Below the pieces are notes generated by a model. It had not been told where the DNA came from, did not search any database, and saw only the letters and a list, made by a program, of their open reading frames with translations. Shown here piece by piece: positions 1 through 12,100 of a DNA stretch of 64,000 bases. The translations under genes and the position numbers were made by a program. Each line of letters begins with the position of its first letter. Within the stretch, counting starts at the first letter, position 1. Origin of the DNA: Lunularia cruciata. Its lineage: Eukaryota; Streptophyta; Marchantiopsida; Lunulariales; Lunulariaceae. Location of the stretch: positions 18,605,001 to 18,669,000 of the forward strand of contig OX419756.1 of assembly GCA_948567375.1 (NCBI GenBank), in the 5' to 3' direction.

Positions 1-2100
1 TGTTTCTTGCATGAAGAGATTCCTCTTCTTTATGACATTTTCTTGATAGATTTCCGTGTATATCCATTAGTGATAAGGATGCGAATTTATTACGAAAACA
101 TTTCAGAGAACAAAAACGATTAGTTTATCTTCTGTCACCTCGAGAGAAGAACGACTAGGACGGGAATGCCAACAAGCATTGACAGCCTCGATGTACTGAT
201 AGTTCATGCACAAGCTTCTCGTAAGGTTTCTGCACAGCGAGGCTGTCACATGATAGAAGGAGGTAGCCCAACATATACCTTTGACGCTTATGAGAACACC
301 TTTTGCGCAACAGGAGGACATGTGCGAAGCACGCTCACACCATTTCACTGCTCGACCAACTTGTCACTCATGGTATGATATCTCTATTGTCTTTAAGTCG
401 ATTCCTCGAGTTGAATCCCGTCCACAAGTTTGGAGACTTGGATCGTGAATCTGCTTTGCCAAGTAATCGTAGTGGACCAGCGCGGACAAGAGTTTGACCT
501 TAGCACCGGTAGCAGCTGTGGAAGTTATGAATGAGGATATAGGATGACATTACTTAGTTCCATCGCCGGGTCCACTATAATACATTCCGACTGCCCCACT
601 AGCAAATTGCAGGACTCTCTAGTGGAGATATTGTCGCCAACAGCAAGAACACGGGACTCGAAGACCAGATGGACCTACGCATCATATATCTAGAACTTAC
701 AAGAACAAGTTATAGTAAAATTATCGATAAAAGTTTGCTCACAATGTGTGCATTTTAAGATTGTAATTGAATTCAGTGGATCCTGAAATTAATCTGTTGG
801 TTTCGAACTGCTGACATGCATCTTTTAAATGGCTGCTCACGGTATACACCAGACATACCAAGGCTAATAAAATATATGAACAGGAATGAAATCTATATAT
901 TTCTATCAAATTTAGACGGGTTGGTGATCATGAGCACCTCTCAAATCCTGGATGTTAAGGATTACTAAAATTGTAGACTCGTCTGTAGCATCTTCAACGA
1001 GGACTTTTAATTGTATCGTGTATTGTCACATGCAGATGAAAAGCCCTGCTTATGGGCTACTTATGCGTTTTGTTTATCTTATGTAACACACGATAGAGCA
1101 ATTTCAGTCCTATAGCGAGAATCTTTAGACACGATGGAAAGGGACACGAGCCAAGTCGTATACCAAGGGAAAAAGAAGAAGGAATATAAGGCGTAAGAGG
1201 GGAAAACAAGAACAAGGTAAAAGAAAGAGGTAAAACTCCTATAACTGAAAAGAACTTTTTATAGAGGAACTGAAGAGAACTGAAAAGAACTTTTTATAAC
1301 TGAACTATGTGATACAGGTCATCTAATGGCATGTCAAGTAGATGGGGAGGGAAGTTCTAACTTCCGTTGCCTGTCTATAAAGATAAAATGCTTGAGAGTG
1401 GTTGAAATTGCATTTCAGATGGCAGTACACGTGGAGTGAAGTTACAACTCCTGCCATTGCCCGTGTATGAACATACAATGGTTGACAGTGGTTGAAATTG
1501 CGTTTTAGATGGTAGTACATGTGGCATGTGATTGTTGAGGTTGGTATAGCTTGTACCATACAATATACTGTAGAAGTTAGGGTTTGCATATAGCATCCAA
1601 CAACAGTGCTAATTAGAATTAGAGCACCTAGTGCTTGTATGTAAATCTTGCTTTTTGGTGAGAAGAGTTGTAATTCTAGCAAGATGCTAGTTGTATAGTC
1701 CAGAAAACATTAGAGCAGCAGTCAAGAGAGGCAAGGCCAAGTAACACAACCAAATTTTCCACTAGTTTAGAACTTGCATACTAGCATGCATGTATCCATT
1801 CCTTATTTCATATGACTAGATTTGCAATAAGAGGAAGTTAGTAGAAGTGATTGGATTATCTTTTACTATTGTTTGTGTTTTTTAATTGATGTGTAGATTT
1901 GCATCAGTTTAACGATAGTTTTCAACAAGTCATGGGCTCATGATTCACAATGCATCTAGGGTGAGAGAAATGATTTTGGGTATGAGATTTCAGAAAGATT
2001 GTGAAACTAGAAAAGATCTTGCAGGTTTGAGAATAGATTGGGACACAATGGAACAATGAGCAATGTGAGAGATATAGCACACATTAGTCATTTAAGTCAA
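1..2100. other. Unassigned AT-rich stretch, no gene recognised
   Basis: No reading frame here longer than about 120 codons resembles a family I know. Short frames exist on both strands, but none shows domain motifs. The only internal structure I can point to is a pair of similar segments at about 1388-1434 and 1478-1524, both on the theme of a GTGGTTGAAATTGC core, spaced 90 bp apart. The stretch may be old decayed repeat sequence. It could also hold exons too short to recognise without transcript data. Confidence 0.4.
1388..1524. repeat. Two diverged direct repeats, 90 bp spacing
   Basis: Segments of about 47 bp at 1388-1434 and 1478-1524 share the core GTGGTTGAAATTGC, then an AGATGG run and a GTACA run, with scattered substitutions. 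They read as an old local duplication in otherwise unassigned sequence. Confidence 0.6.
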
Positions 2101-2103
2101 AGA

Positions 2104-2768
2104 GACTTAAAGATCCTATCAATGGAATTGATCTAAGAGGTGGAGTGGAGTTAGTCTTTCTAGAAAAAGCTTGACAGCCATTACAAGTTTTGCGATAATC
2201 AAGACAATCCTTGAAAACCCCCCTCCAATCAAACCCCGCATCTAAAATCTTGAGAGCGGTCAACTTTCTTGCAAAGTGACCTCCACACACCAAACCATCA
2301 TGAAACTACTTCATAAGTAGTATAGACTCCTCCTTACCCATTACTATTTGAAGTAGACCATCTACTCCTTTGTAAGAAAGTAGATCTTCCACTATTGTGT
2401 AAGGTCTATATCTTGCTGCAAGCACCTTCCTCTCCCTGACATGCATCCCATCCGAATAGTTACCTCTTGTAACAAAATCCACACCCTCCTTGTACTCCAT
2501 TGGAACCTTTTGAGTGATTTGTATTGCCATGAGATTCGGGAAGGAATCATCCTCATTTGAGAAGGAATCATCCACTAGCTGAACTCCATCATAATAGTAG
2601 GCCCTAAATAACAAATTAGCATTTGCATATTTCTTCTTTGGCTTATCCTCAATGGCATAATCATACTCAGACAAGAGTATCATATGCTTGGCTAGCCTCC
2701 ATTCACATCAGGCTTGTTGAAGATGTACTTCAAAGCCTTGTGATTTATGATAATGGTGGCCTTCCCTC
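2104..2768 (-). pseudogene. A-family gypsy pol fragment (RNase H end to integrase zinc finger)
   Basis: The minus-strand translation follows the A4 polyprotein at 50752-51394: the end of RNase H (the LLSEYDY and ANANLL regions), the connection domain, then the integrase HHCC finger around GGHFARKLTA and CNGCQAF. It is more diverged from A4 than the other A copies are. It has neither LTR nor any catalytic integrase core, so it is a truncated piece. On its right it joins directly to protease sequence of a different element family at about 2768-2772. Both flanking pieces lie on the minus strand, so the chimera arose by deletion or illegitimate joining rather than by clean insertion. Confidence 0.8.
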
Positions 2769-2769
2769 A

Positions 2770-3090
2770 TATGACTCAACTATTGTTGCAATAGCCTGAG
2801 CTCTCACTACCAAGCTATCAGTCGGATGACCAGGCTGAACTTGGCTAACAAGCTCCCCACGTGTGATGTACTATATCGAACCACCACCTAGAGACGTTTG
2901 GATCTAAAAAGGACACCTATCCACATTGGTCTTTCGTACCTCCAAACCAACTACTACAGCCTTCCCTAACATAAGGGGTTGGGCACCAAAGTCTAACAAT
3001 ACTCTTGGTTGTGTATAGACCTTCCAAAAAGGTCCCATCAAATGGAAAATCCTCCTCTGGTTAGCAATGGCTAGATTGGCTGTGGTGCAC
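2770..3090 (-). pseudogene. B-family aspartic protease remnant (copy C)
   Basis: The minus strand matches the protease region of element B at 57285-57580. It includes the segment leading into the active-site motif, which reads D-F-G-A here instead of the usual D-S/T-G-A. Its right end joins the gag zinc-finger region at about 3065-3070, with roughly 0.9 kb missing relative to B: the second zinc knuckle and the pre-protease region are gone. This is part of copy C, a decayed relative of B whose 5' LTR is at 5258-5710. The pol part, where B carries its methyltransferase, is absent because the A-family fragment replaces it at 2768. Confidence 0.75.
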
Positions 3091-4290
3091 CAGAGGTATC
3101 AGGTCCCCTACCCTCTAACACACTTTCTTATGGTGAGTCCACCACAAGTCGAACAAGCAACACCACCACTCACTGGCTGCTACTGACTTGAAAATGAAGG
3201 TAAGGATCTAGCTCCACTATGCCTTCTACTTGCTCCATAAGATCTGGGCTGTCCACCTTGTCCTCAAAAACCAACTTGAAAATGAAGGTAAGGATCTAGC
3301 TCCACTATGCCTTCTACTTGCTCCATAAGATCTGGGCTGTCCACCTTGTCCTCAAAAACCAACTGGGCATGGTGCACTCTGCTCTACTCTAGAAGAAGTA
3401 ATAGTTGTGGATGAGGTCTCCCTACCAAATCTAGATGTCACCACTCTCTCTTCCACCATGTTAAGCTCAATACGCTTAGCCAAACCAAAGACCACTGCCA
3501 AAGTGGGCAAAGTAGCTTGTAACAACATAGCATCACGAACTCTATATCGCAACTCATTATCCAATATCCCATACCCAAACTGGACTGCCTGGGCCTCAGT
3601 AACTCCCTAAGTGAAACTGATCAGTAGCCTTGTGCGAGTGTATGCCTTATGTAGGCTCTTTAGCCTTTTGCTAGAACTCTTGCAAGCTCCTCAGCTTGTC
3701 AATCCGCACTCCCTAGTAGTTCTACCTCAAACATTGGAAGAAATCCACCATGGGGTAAACTCTGGTACCACACCACTGCATACAACAGTACCTCTACTCA
3801 TGGTAGCACTATATCCAACTAGTGCACCTCCACTAGCTCCACCAACACTATTCAAGCTAGAACTCATGGATACAGCTAATCTACTCTTTGCAGTTGAGCC
3901 TGAAGTGATGGAGACATAGCTCGGAGACCAATATTGTCTCCATAACTCAATCTCCTCAAAATGAGCTCTCCTAAACTCATGGTAGTTGTCTATTGGTGGA
4001 ACCTACAAATGCTGAAACAACCCTTTCCATGCCATGAAGGGTGTGAAAAAAGTCAGGTTGTGCATCTACTGTAGATCATACCAACTATCAAACTCTTGGA
4101 TGAAGTCATCCAACTCAATGGTACCCATGGTACCAAAGTAACACATAGGGTTTTTAGAGGCTCCATAAATCTTGTCTATGTCCCACAATAACGGTGCGGA
4201 CACGCCAAGTGCACTCTCAACTACATTAGCTCCTCTATCAAACTCTAGCTCGGAGTTAATCTCCTCCATCACTGGGACCTGAGATACAAG
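3070..4290 (-). pseudogene. B-family Gag remnant (copy C)
   Basis: The minus strand encodes broken pieces of the same Gag as element B. One piece (4272-4066) contains the SALGV, APLLWD and ELDDFIQEFDSW blocks found in B at 59580-59400. Another (3564-3352) matches the B segment with RRVRD, LLQATLPTLA and LAKRIELNMVEERVV. A zinc-knuckle-like CSTCGG run lies near 3120-3150. Stop codons and frameshifts separate the pieces. Where B has an in-frame TAG (about 58853) C keeps a glutamine codon, which shows that the B stop is a later mutation. C carries its own 88-bp tandem duplication at 3186-3361. Confidence 0.8.
3186..3361. repeat. Perfect 88-bp tandem duplication inside copy C gag
   Basis: Positions 3186-3273 and 3274-3361 are the same 88-bp sequence back to back, and I saw no mismatch. 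Element B has one copy at the matching place (about 58625-58710). 88 is not a multiple of three, so the duplication shifts the gag frame. Identity of the two units in an otherwise diverged element points to a recent slippage or repair event. Confidence 0.85.
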
Positions 4291-5257
4291 TTGATATCAA
4301 ATGCCAATCTAAGTAAACCCGTTACGTATTGCAGGGCTAACTCCTTTAGAATCCCCAAAGAACTCCGTTGTGACAAAGTAACGACAATTGCAACCACAAA
4401 CCGGAACCACAAACTGTAACCGCTAGTATCCCACCAAGTGCCAACACCAACTGAGCACCACCAAGTGCAAATACCCATGGAAGACCATCCACTAATGTAA
4501 CTCTAATTGGGATAACTACACTAGGAGAAAGGGCAACCTGTAAACTGCCATCACAGCAAGCTTTCTCATGGTCTGCAGGTCATCACTTCCTACCTCACTG
4601 AAGAGAAACAAAGGTAGTCTGATTTGTCATCATTCCAGCCTCACTATCGATAGCACACCAGAGCACCAATGCCCAAAATTTAGGGCACCTCATACATTTA
4701 GGGTGCACATAAAGGAAACAAAGAATGGAGGAGGTCAAATCACAAGAATACTAAAGAAAAACCCTCCATCTCATAAATCAACACAAGACTAACTTTGTCA
4801 CCATTTGGCATTTGACATAATTGGAATACCTATCTACTTCTTGAGCTACGAGGATCATTGAGGATTGGATCAAAGTTCTTCTCGCCAAAATATGACGTAA
4901 AGCTAACATAAATCCCTAAAAATGGTTGACTGTCAAATCCTCTGCTAACTCTTCACTTGAGCCAAATTGGCAAAATGGGTTTTGTCCAATCTCTAATTAG
5001 CAAGGATGTGCTCTCAACTCCACCTTCAATTTCAGTTTCTGAGTTCAACTTGCAACAAATTGGTCATGAGCTCAAAATCACAACTACCGCTTGAAAATTG
5101 CTTCTCCTTGGCTCCAAATTTTGCCAACACTTCTGCACACACTCTCTCTCAAGGAAATCTGAACTACTCGATCAAGACACCATAATCCACCGAGGTTGGA
5201 GATACCACCAACACTCATAGTTCCTACATCTAATTTGCTCCTAACACACTTCTCTTA
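4291..5257 (-). other. Untranslated leader of copy C
   Basis: Between gag and the 5' LTR the sequence aligns in patches with the B leader (59774-61072), for example around 4800-4870 and 4990-5260. It lacks the roughly 420-bp block present in B at about 60222-60640. I see no convincing coding region. Confidence 0.6.
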
Positions 5258-5710
5258 TGTAGTTAGATCATTTACAACTCAAATCAATTGATCTCAGATC
5301 AATACTCAGATCAAATCTTATCTTCAACAACTTGCCAACAATAGTGCACTAATTATAGTCAAGCCACACCCACTCTAGCTAAGAGAATCCAGGTGATGCT
5401 CACGGATTTTTGTCCACCCTAGCCAAGAACTCAAAGGCTCAACATCAAAGAAGTGAGCTCTCTAGAGTTGCACTTCCAAGGTATACTCTTGATTTTGACC
5501 TAGGTTTCATCCCAATGGTCCCACTAATGGCACACCCGACAGTGCGGACAATGCAAGTGACGGTGGATCCCACCGTGAAGTCAATACCCTAAACACAAAA
5601 TCTGACCGTCGAAAAGTAGTCTATGAGTAACTACCAAAATGCCTCTAACTGCTATCATAGGAACTGCAATGTCCAAGCAATCTAGATGCAACACTATAAA
5701 TGGCGTGACA
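5258..5710 (-). repeat. 5' LTR-like terminal repeat of copy C
   Basis: This 453-bp segment is recognisably the same repeat as the 448-451 bp terminal repeat of B (44036-44483 and 61073-61523). Its central half, from the CAAGCCACACCCACTC block through GACGGTGG and CCCACCGTGAAGTCA, is closest. On the plus strand it starts with TGTAG and ends with GGCGTGACA, the same endpoints as the B repeat. As in B, the 105-bp repeat that should follow if it were part of the 5' LTR is absent. The next bases (5711 onward) are unrelated flank. This matters for the terminal architecture of the family. Confidence 0.8.
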
Positions 5711-6589
5711 TTGCTCATACTCTAGCTTGTCTATTGGCAACTCCAGACACGACTTGTCTCTACCTTCCATGTGGTCAATTGCATCATGGAACTCATGCTT
5801 GTCTCCTCCATCAATCTCTTCTCTTGATTGCTTAACTTCAATCTCTCCTTCACTACTGCTACTTGAGTCTTTGCTCCACAATGTAAATTCTTCTTCTGCT
5901 CCCAAGGCTTCTCCCTTCAACTCAATTTCTCCTTTTGAATCTTCCTCTGAAGTTGATTCCTTCACTTCTATCAGTGTTGGCTTTGGATTGGGTTTTCATA
6001 GCTTTTGGGGCTACACCAACATAATTTGTCATTCAGGTCTACTTCTCTTCCTTGGCATGGGGATATCTACTATGACTATATTCTCCTTTCCACTCTTCAA
6101 GTAATAATCATTGCCTTTGTGAACCTGCTCAATGTAGTATCGTTCATCCTCATCGGCTTCTATTTGTAAATTGGAGTGAAAGTAGGACCGCATATATCCT
6201 TTCTCCTCTGAGCTCAATAGATTTAGCATGAAGTAGAAGTGAGCTGCAAAGGGTACAAAGTAGTGGGGCTGCATATCCATTCTCCAACTGGTGATCATCA
6301 GCCCAACACGTTGGTGCAAACATTTTGCCCAATCTACCGCCTCTCCTGCAAATATATGATGGAAGAACATGACCTGCTTCACCGTTACATAGGTAGTTTG
6401 CTCTGGCTTGAACATAGCTATCATTACACTCATGATCCCTCTTCCTATTGGATCCTTGTAGTTATCCACCTTGTACCCATTCTTGGTGCAAGGCCTATTG
6501 AAAGAATTCCTCACCTTGGCAGTTTCTTCCAAAGCATCATACTTTAGATTGAAAGTGACACCTCCTACCTCTCCTACTTCTCTTCCCAA
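5645..6589 (-). pseudogene. Unknown broken minus-strand coding region
   Basis: Two minus-strand frames lie one behind the other: about 186 codons (6589-6029), then about 106 codons (5965-5645) rich in glutamate and serine. I do not recognise either. The upstream one looks globular, with aromatic residues spread through it and no transmembrane run, and ends in a basic PRKRSRP stretch. The downstream one is acidic. Between them the frame has stops, but a shifted frame runs from the first into the second, so they may be one gene split by an indel. The 3' part runs into the terminal repeat of copy C at 5710, so C was inserted in or beside it. It could be a host pseudogene or the gag of an unrecognised element. 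Confidence 0.4.
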
Positions 6590-6851
6590 GACTAATCTCT
6601 AATCTGATTTAGTCCATTAAGCCAGATTTCCTTTTTTCCTTGCATAATTAGGCCCGTCCTTGTAATTTCTAGTGGCAATTTTTGCCATGAACCCTGGAAA
6701 ACTCAAATTCTAGTTCTAGGCTAGAAATGTGACGTGAAGTCTTGACAAGACTTCAATCCTTGCCACAACATCTAATTGATGCATTGCAAGATCCATTGGA
6801 TGCTTCCTCACTCTCTACTTATGAAAGATTAAACCCAAGACTCTAATCCAC

Positions 6852-6904
6852 CCTTCTTGCATACTCATAGTTTGCATTTGTTGGGGTCAACTCTGAATAG
6901 GGAC
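6852..6904. repeat. Repeat R, copy 1, left part
   Basis: This short stretch, with AGTTTGCATT and CTGAATAGG, matches 38525-38560. It is continued on the far side of A1 at 14737, so A1 was inserted into a copy of repeat R. The second copy at 38515-39024 provides the empty site. Confidence 0.75.
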
Positions 6905-7605
6905 TGTAACACCCATTTGTGCATGTGTGTGGTATTGTGATATTTAGCTTGGTATTACAAGTACTTAAGAGATATTATTTATATATACATAAAGGATGGT
7001 TCTATATTAGTCATGGTTAGCTAAAATTAGTCATAGCTAAGATAGAGGGGACCTTACTTTAGAGGAAGAAGAAAAGATGAGCACCACTATTTTGGATTTT
7101 ATTGTGTTGACTTGGTATTATTCCTAGGTGTTTGGCTTTGAGGAAAGAGTTGAGAACTCTTGGGCCCGCAAGCCTTTGTGTTTTGGATTCTTCTTTAGTC
7201 CAAGGATAGTCCATGTGAAGGAATCCTTGACTTAGTGGTTGGATCAAGATAAGACCACATGCTTAGGGGAATATGCCCATGTGAATGGATATTCCTTTCT
7301 ACTACTTCTACTTTTTGACTTTACTTGACTTTTAGTCTAGTAACTTGAGTTACTACGGTAATTAGTAACTTTGGTACGTAACTATTTCACAAGTATATAA
7401 ACAAGGGGTGAAGAGGTACTCATCATCCTTTCATTTGTAACTATTTCTCTCTCATTGAGTTCTCTAGTGAGCAATGTCTTGAGTCTTGGAGTGTTAACCT
7501 TGGAGGAGTGTGATGGAGTTGGGGTTCCTTGCCTTCTTAGTCCATGGCGCGCTACCATAATAGTCATCAGAGGTTCATCCTGAGTGAGAGACAGGCCGGC
7601 TCACA
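6905..7605 (+). repeat. 5' LTR of A1
   Basis: A 701-bp repeat beginning TGTAACACCC and ending GGCTCACA, matched by 14036-14736 with scattered substitutions. A TATA box (TATATAAAC) starts at 7394, about 210 bp before the LTR end, and a promoter there fits the usual U3-R-U5 layout. The same LTR is found in A2, A3 and A4. Confidence 0.95.
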
Positions 7606-7609
7606 TTTT

Positions 7610-7626
7610 TGGTTCCGCTGCCAAGA
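7610..7626 (+). other. Primer binding site of A1 (unusual tRNA)
   Basis: Four bases after the LTR comes TGGTTCCGCTGCC, and TGGTTCCGTTGCCGGGA in A3 and A4. It starts with TGG, as needed to pair with a tRNA CCA end, but it is not the initiator-Met site TGGTATCAGAGC used by most plant gypsy elements. It resembles the tRNA-Asp-type site TGGCGCCGTTGCCGGGGA of Athila-like elements with two changes next to TGG. Primer identity is an inference. Confidence 0.6.
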
Positions 7627-8463
7627 CCTCTCTAGAAGGCAAGATAATGTTTTGCATTCAATTCTACATTAGGCAAAAGGAGGGTATGAGAGCTCACTTG
7701 GAGAGAACATTAGGAGAGGAGAGGGTTTAATTTATGTTAAAGAACCAAGATCCATTTTTATACTCTGTAGTTCATTATGATGTCTTTGAGGTGGTTTTGT
7801 ACATCTTGTACACATGAGAAAAATTGGAGAGATTGTGTGAGGTGGATTGTAGATTTTGGGGATTAAGGTGATTTTTGGGCAAAATCTCAAGTTTAAGATC
7901 TGGACTTTAAATTTCTACACATAATAGCTGGAGTTATCTCTCAGTTATCACACTTGAAATTATTGTGAGATCTACTATGCGCAATGGACTAGAATTTTTG
8001 AAAGTTGATAGGGTAAACTACTCCCGCAACTGCATACTCTCTGGAAAATTGTACAGATTCTGCCATTTATTCAATTTTCAGTGAATTGTCTTGAATATAT
8101 CCAAGAAAATTCAGTGCACTGTATCCTACCTGTTGCCACAAAAATTAGAGAGAGATCATTTTTGAGTTGGGAGTTATGAGTTTTTGAAATGAGGGGGGTG
8201 GTTTTTAGACCAAATCTGAAAAAATGTGCAGAATAAAAAGGTGTTTAGGCCAAATGGCTCAATGAAAAGACCTGAAATTTGCAAGGAGAGACAATCTGGA
8301 GTTTTGATCAAGTGTGCAAAATTTCAGAGGACTGTGACATACTGGTTGGGAGATTTGAGTGACATTATGAGGAAGGGTCAATTCTGGAGAGTGGAGATCT
8401 CATGCATGAAGAGTTTGAGAGCAACAAAAAGTATGTTTGAGTGTTTAGATTCATCTTGGGAAC

Positions 8464-8940
8464 ATGGAGGGTCATCAAGAGTGGAAATTGAGATTATGCA
8501 AAGTTCCCCAAGGGTTTGAGGTGATTGTAGGGGTGGATTTGAGGAAAAAAGAGTTTACAATAGAATTTGAAGAGAGTGTTGAGCGGATCCAAAAACCTAC
8601 ACCACTTGGAGGAAAGAGTGAGTCTAAGTGCTTTCTATGTGGAGAGAAGAGACATAAGGCAAGTTAATGTCCATTGACCTTTGAGAGCAAGAGATTGAGG
8701 GAAAGGAGAGGATAACTTGACTTGGGTTTGCATGTTGGACCTTCTTCACCAAGATTGGGAGGGAGAAGATCTAAGACCAAGGAGTTGTGTGAGGTTTGTG
8801 GAGTTGAAGGACTTCCAAAAGGACATGAGTGCAATGGAGTAAAATCACTTCTGGAGACTTTGGTGAAGGATCTTGGAGAGAGTCTTAGTACAGCTACGTA
8901 AATACTACCACCTTCATCAGCTAATTCTCAAGATTAGTGA
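8464..8940 (+). pseudogene. A-family accessory zinc-knuckle ORF, broken copy (A1)
   Basis: The plus strand reads MEGHQEWKLRLCKVPQGF onward and matches the intact 165-codon frame of A4 (55239-54742). A stop falls just after the first zinc knuckle (CFLCGEKRH), where A4 continues with KASSC. A4 has G where this copy has R in the knuckle. The rest, including the second Cys/His cluster, can be followed to about 8940 with further stops. The frame lies between the primer site and gag in all long A copies. Confidence 0.75.
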
Positions 8941-9169
8941 TGGAGATAATCTTTCAACTTATGAATAAACTATCCATGAAGGTTCAATTAATATGCTCTA
9001 TGATTTGATGTTACTATAGAAATCTTGGAGCAACCTGAACCTTTTGTGTTCCCTAGGGTGGATTACTCTCAAATTGTGTTAGTCATGCACATACTCTATT
9101 AGTTATAGAGTGAGAGAAAAAAAAAGAGAAAAAAAAATTGAGAGAAAAGAAAGATAGTGAAAGGTTAAG

Positions 9170-12100
9170 ATGAGGAAACTTCCGGTTTTCTTTGGCAAGG
9201 ATGGAGAAGATGTGAAGGCCTTTGTGAGAGACTTCAGAGAGCTTGCATAGGAAACAATGAGAGGAGGAAGAATGAGCGGGTCTCATTATTACCAGATTTC
9301 TTTGAAGGTGCAACACTTATATGGTATGAGTCATAATACCAAAAGAGAGAGTGGAGAGATGGGCAAGAAGAGTCTTGGGAGAATTTGACTTCAGCACTCA
9401 TTGAGAACTTTCTTCTTGATGAGAGTTATGAGAGATTGATGAGTGAGGTTACCTTTCTCAAGCAAGGAGATGGAGAGAAAGTGCGGGTCTATGTAGAAAG
9501 AGTGGAAAAGTTAGAGTCCAGATTTTGCAAAGTGTTGAGGAAGGGTGGAGATGATGTGGAGACTACTATGATTGGCATAGGAGCCATGCTCACCAATAAT
9601 TTTGTGGAAAGGTTGAGACCACAAATAAGAAGCAAGGTGAGATATGAGAAACCTTCTTCCAAGGTTGAAGCTATCAAGATCGCAATTTGTATGGAGGAGA
9701 GTTTGGAAGGGGATGAGGGTGATTTGGCAGTGAAGGAGGTTGTGCATACTCCTCAAGGCTACAAGTATGGTGGAACTTCTGATACTTTGGTGGAAAGGGT
9801 TGTACCACAAGGAGTAGTTGCTCCAATTCTTGCACCTCCACCAAAGGATCCACTTCAAACCATCACAGAACAACTTGCAGATCTCAAGATCAATGTGGTG
9901 CAACTATGGGAGAAGAGAGAGGTGGATCAAAATGTAGGGAGAGGCCCTAGGAGTTATGGAAACTATCCATACAAAGAGGTCAACCAGCCAACAATTTCAA
10001 TGAAAGAAATTGTTTTGGTTGTAGAGGAAGAGGCCATATCCAAAGAAATTGCCCAAATTCCACTTACCATGGAGGAAGGGGTTATGAGGGAGCCAATAGA
10101 GGGAAAGAGGGAGGTAGTGAAACCCAAGTGGCTCCTAATCCAAACAAAGGTAAGGGGATAGCATCCATAGATGTGGTTGAGAGCAAGTATGAGAAAGGAG
10201 AGTGCTCAAACTCCAAGGGTCTTAATTTGGAGCTTTTGGCACAAGAGAAGAAGAGAGCTCGTTTTGCAGAGGATGTTCATTCTTCTTAAGGATTTACTCC
10301 AGCAAGGATACTCCTATGTCTACTAGGAGCTCTTGCACCTCAACACCATCAACAACAACAAATCCAAGGAAGAAGTTGGGGATGGAGGATTTCTTGATTT
10401 CAAAGCAACAATGGAACTACAATGTGTTGGAGGATGTTGGTAGTCACCAGGTTAACATCACAGTGGGCCAATTGATTGCTTTGAACCCTACCTTGAGGAA
10501 AGAGCTTAGAGGTGGTTTGAGTTCTACAAGGAGCAAGAGGAAGAAGAAGGCAAAAGCTCTAGTATCAATGGGGGTGGTGGATGCCAAGCCAGCACCATGG
10601 GAGGCTTGTGAATATATCTCCAAGATTGATGTGAGAGTGAATGGTCACAACATCAAGGATGCATTGGTTGATGGAGGATAAGCAATAAATGCCATGTTAG
10701 AAAGGTTGATGAAGAAGTTGGGTATGATATCCTCAAGACCTTCAACATTTGTGGTGAGCATGGCAAACAAGCAACAAGTTTGACCAGTAGTGGTGATGGA
10801 TAAAATGGTAGTTTCAGTTATGGGAGTTCAAAATCTCATGACTTTCCAAGTCTTGAAGGATTCAAGCTATGACTTACCTCTTGGGACGCCATGGTTGAGA
10901 GCAGCACACACAACTGATTGATGGCACAAAGGGTACTTGAGGATTGGGCCATCAAACCATAGAGTCACAATTCTTGTGACTAACACCACCAACACTTCAC
11001 ATTCGGATACACCATCTTCTGATTATTGGGAATCAGATTCTAAAGAAGGAGCTTCAGGTGTGGACACAAGCATGGAAGAGGAGACTTCCACGGAGGAGGA
11101 TGAATCTGAATCTGATTCAGATGTGTATCCTTTGTATGCTATGGATTTTGCACCTAAGCCAGAGGTTTTGAAAGACCCAGATAAATCACCATTGACACTT
11201 GAGGAGGTAGAGAGAAGGTTATCTACCCTCAAGTATGGTCCAAATGTTACCAAGGAGGAGAAGGTGAGATTTGAGGAGATTTTCTGCAAGTTCATCCATG
11301 TTTTTGCTTTTCGTTACAAGGATTTGAAGGAAGTCATCTTGGAGGAGCACAAGATAGAGGTGGAGTCACATGCAAGACCAATCCGCCAAAAGCAACGTCG
11401 CATTAGCCCACCAATATCTTTGGTTGTGAAGGAGGAGATTGATAAGCTCAAGGAGGCTAGATTTATCTTTGAGGTAGAAAATTTAGAATGGTCTCCAATT
11501 CTCATTGTGAAGAAAAAGAATGGCAAGCTTCGAGTATGTGTGGATTACAAGAAGCTCAATGCTGTTACCAAGAAGGACTATTACCCATTGCCATTCATTG
11601 ATGAGATCTTGGAGGAGGTTGCAAGTCATGAGAGGTACAATTTTGGAGATGGTTATAGTGGATATAACCAAATCAAGATTGCACCAAAGCATCAACAACT
11701 CACCACATTCACCACACCTTGGGGATACTTATGCTTTCAAGGTCATGCCTTTTGGGCTTTGCAATGCTCCAGCGACATTCCAACGGTTCATGAACAAGGT
11801 ATTTGAACCTTTCATTGGGAAATTTGTGAGAGACTTCATTGATGACTTTTGTGTCTATGGAGCAAGGAAGAGCACTTTGAGCACCTAATCAAGGTCTTGC
11901 AACGCTTGGATGCGACAAATGCATCACTCAACCCAAAGAAGTGCATTTTTGGATGTGAAGAAGGTCTACTTTTGGGGCACATCCTCTCCAAGGATGGAAT
12001 AGCAGTTGATCTTGAGAAGGTGAGGAAAATCTCAGACCTTCCATTCCCTTCAAGCTTGAAAAAGTAACGCCAATTCTTGGGGATGGCTGGATACTATAGG

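Noticed and set aside
390-660. Aspartyl protease host gene exon
   Set aside because: A FDLSTGSS-like string is suggestive, but there is no second motif and no open frame.
7059-7567. Short frames that recur in every A LTR (beginning MTQPLSQGF and MAIMVAHHGLRRQG)
   Set aside because: They are confined to LTR sequence, decay freely between copies and have no independent support as genes.
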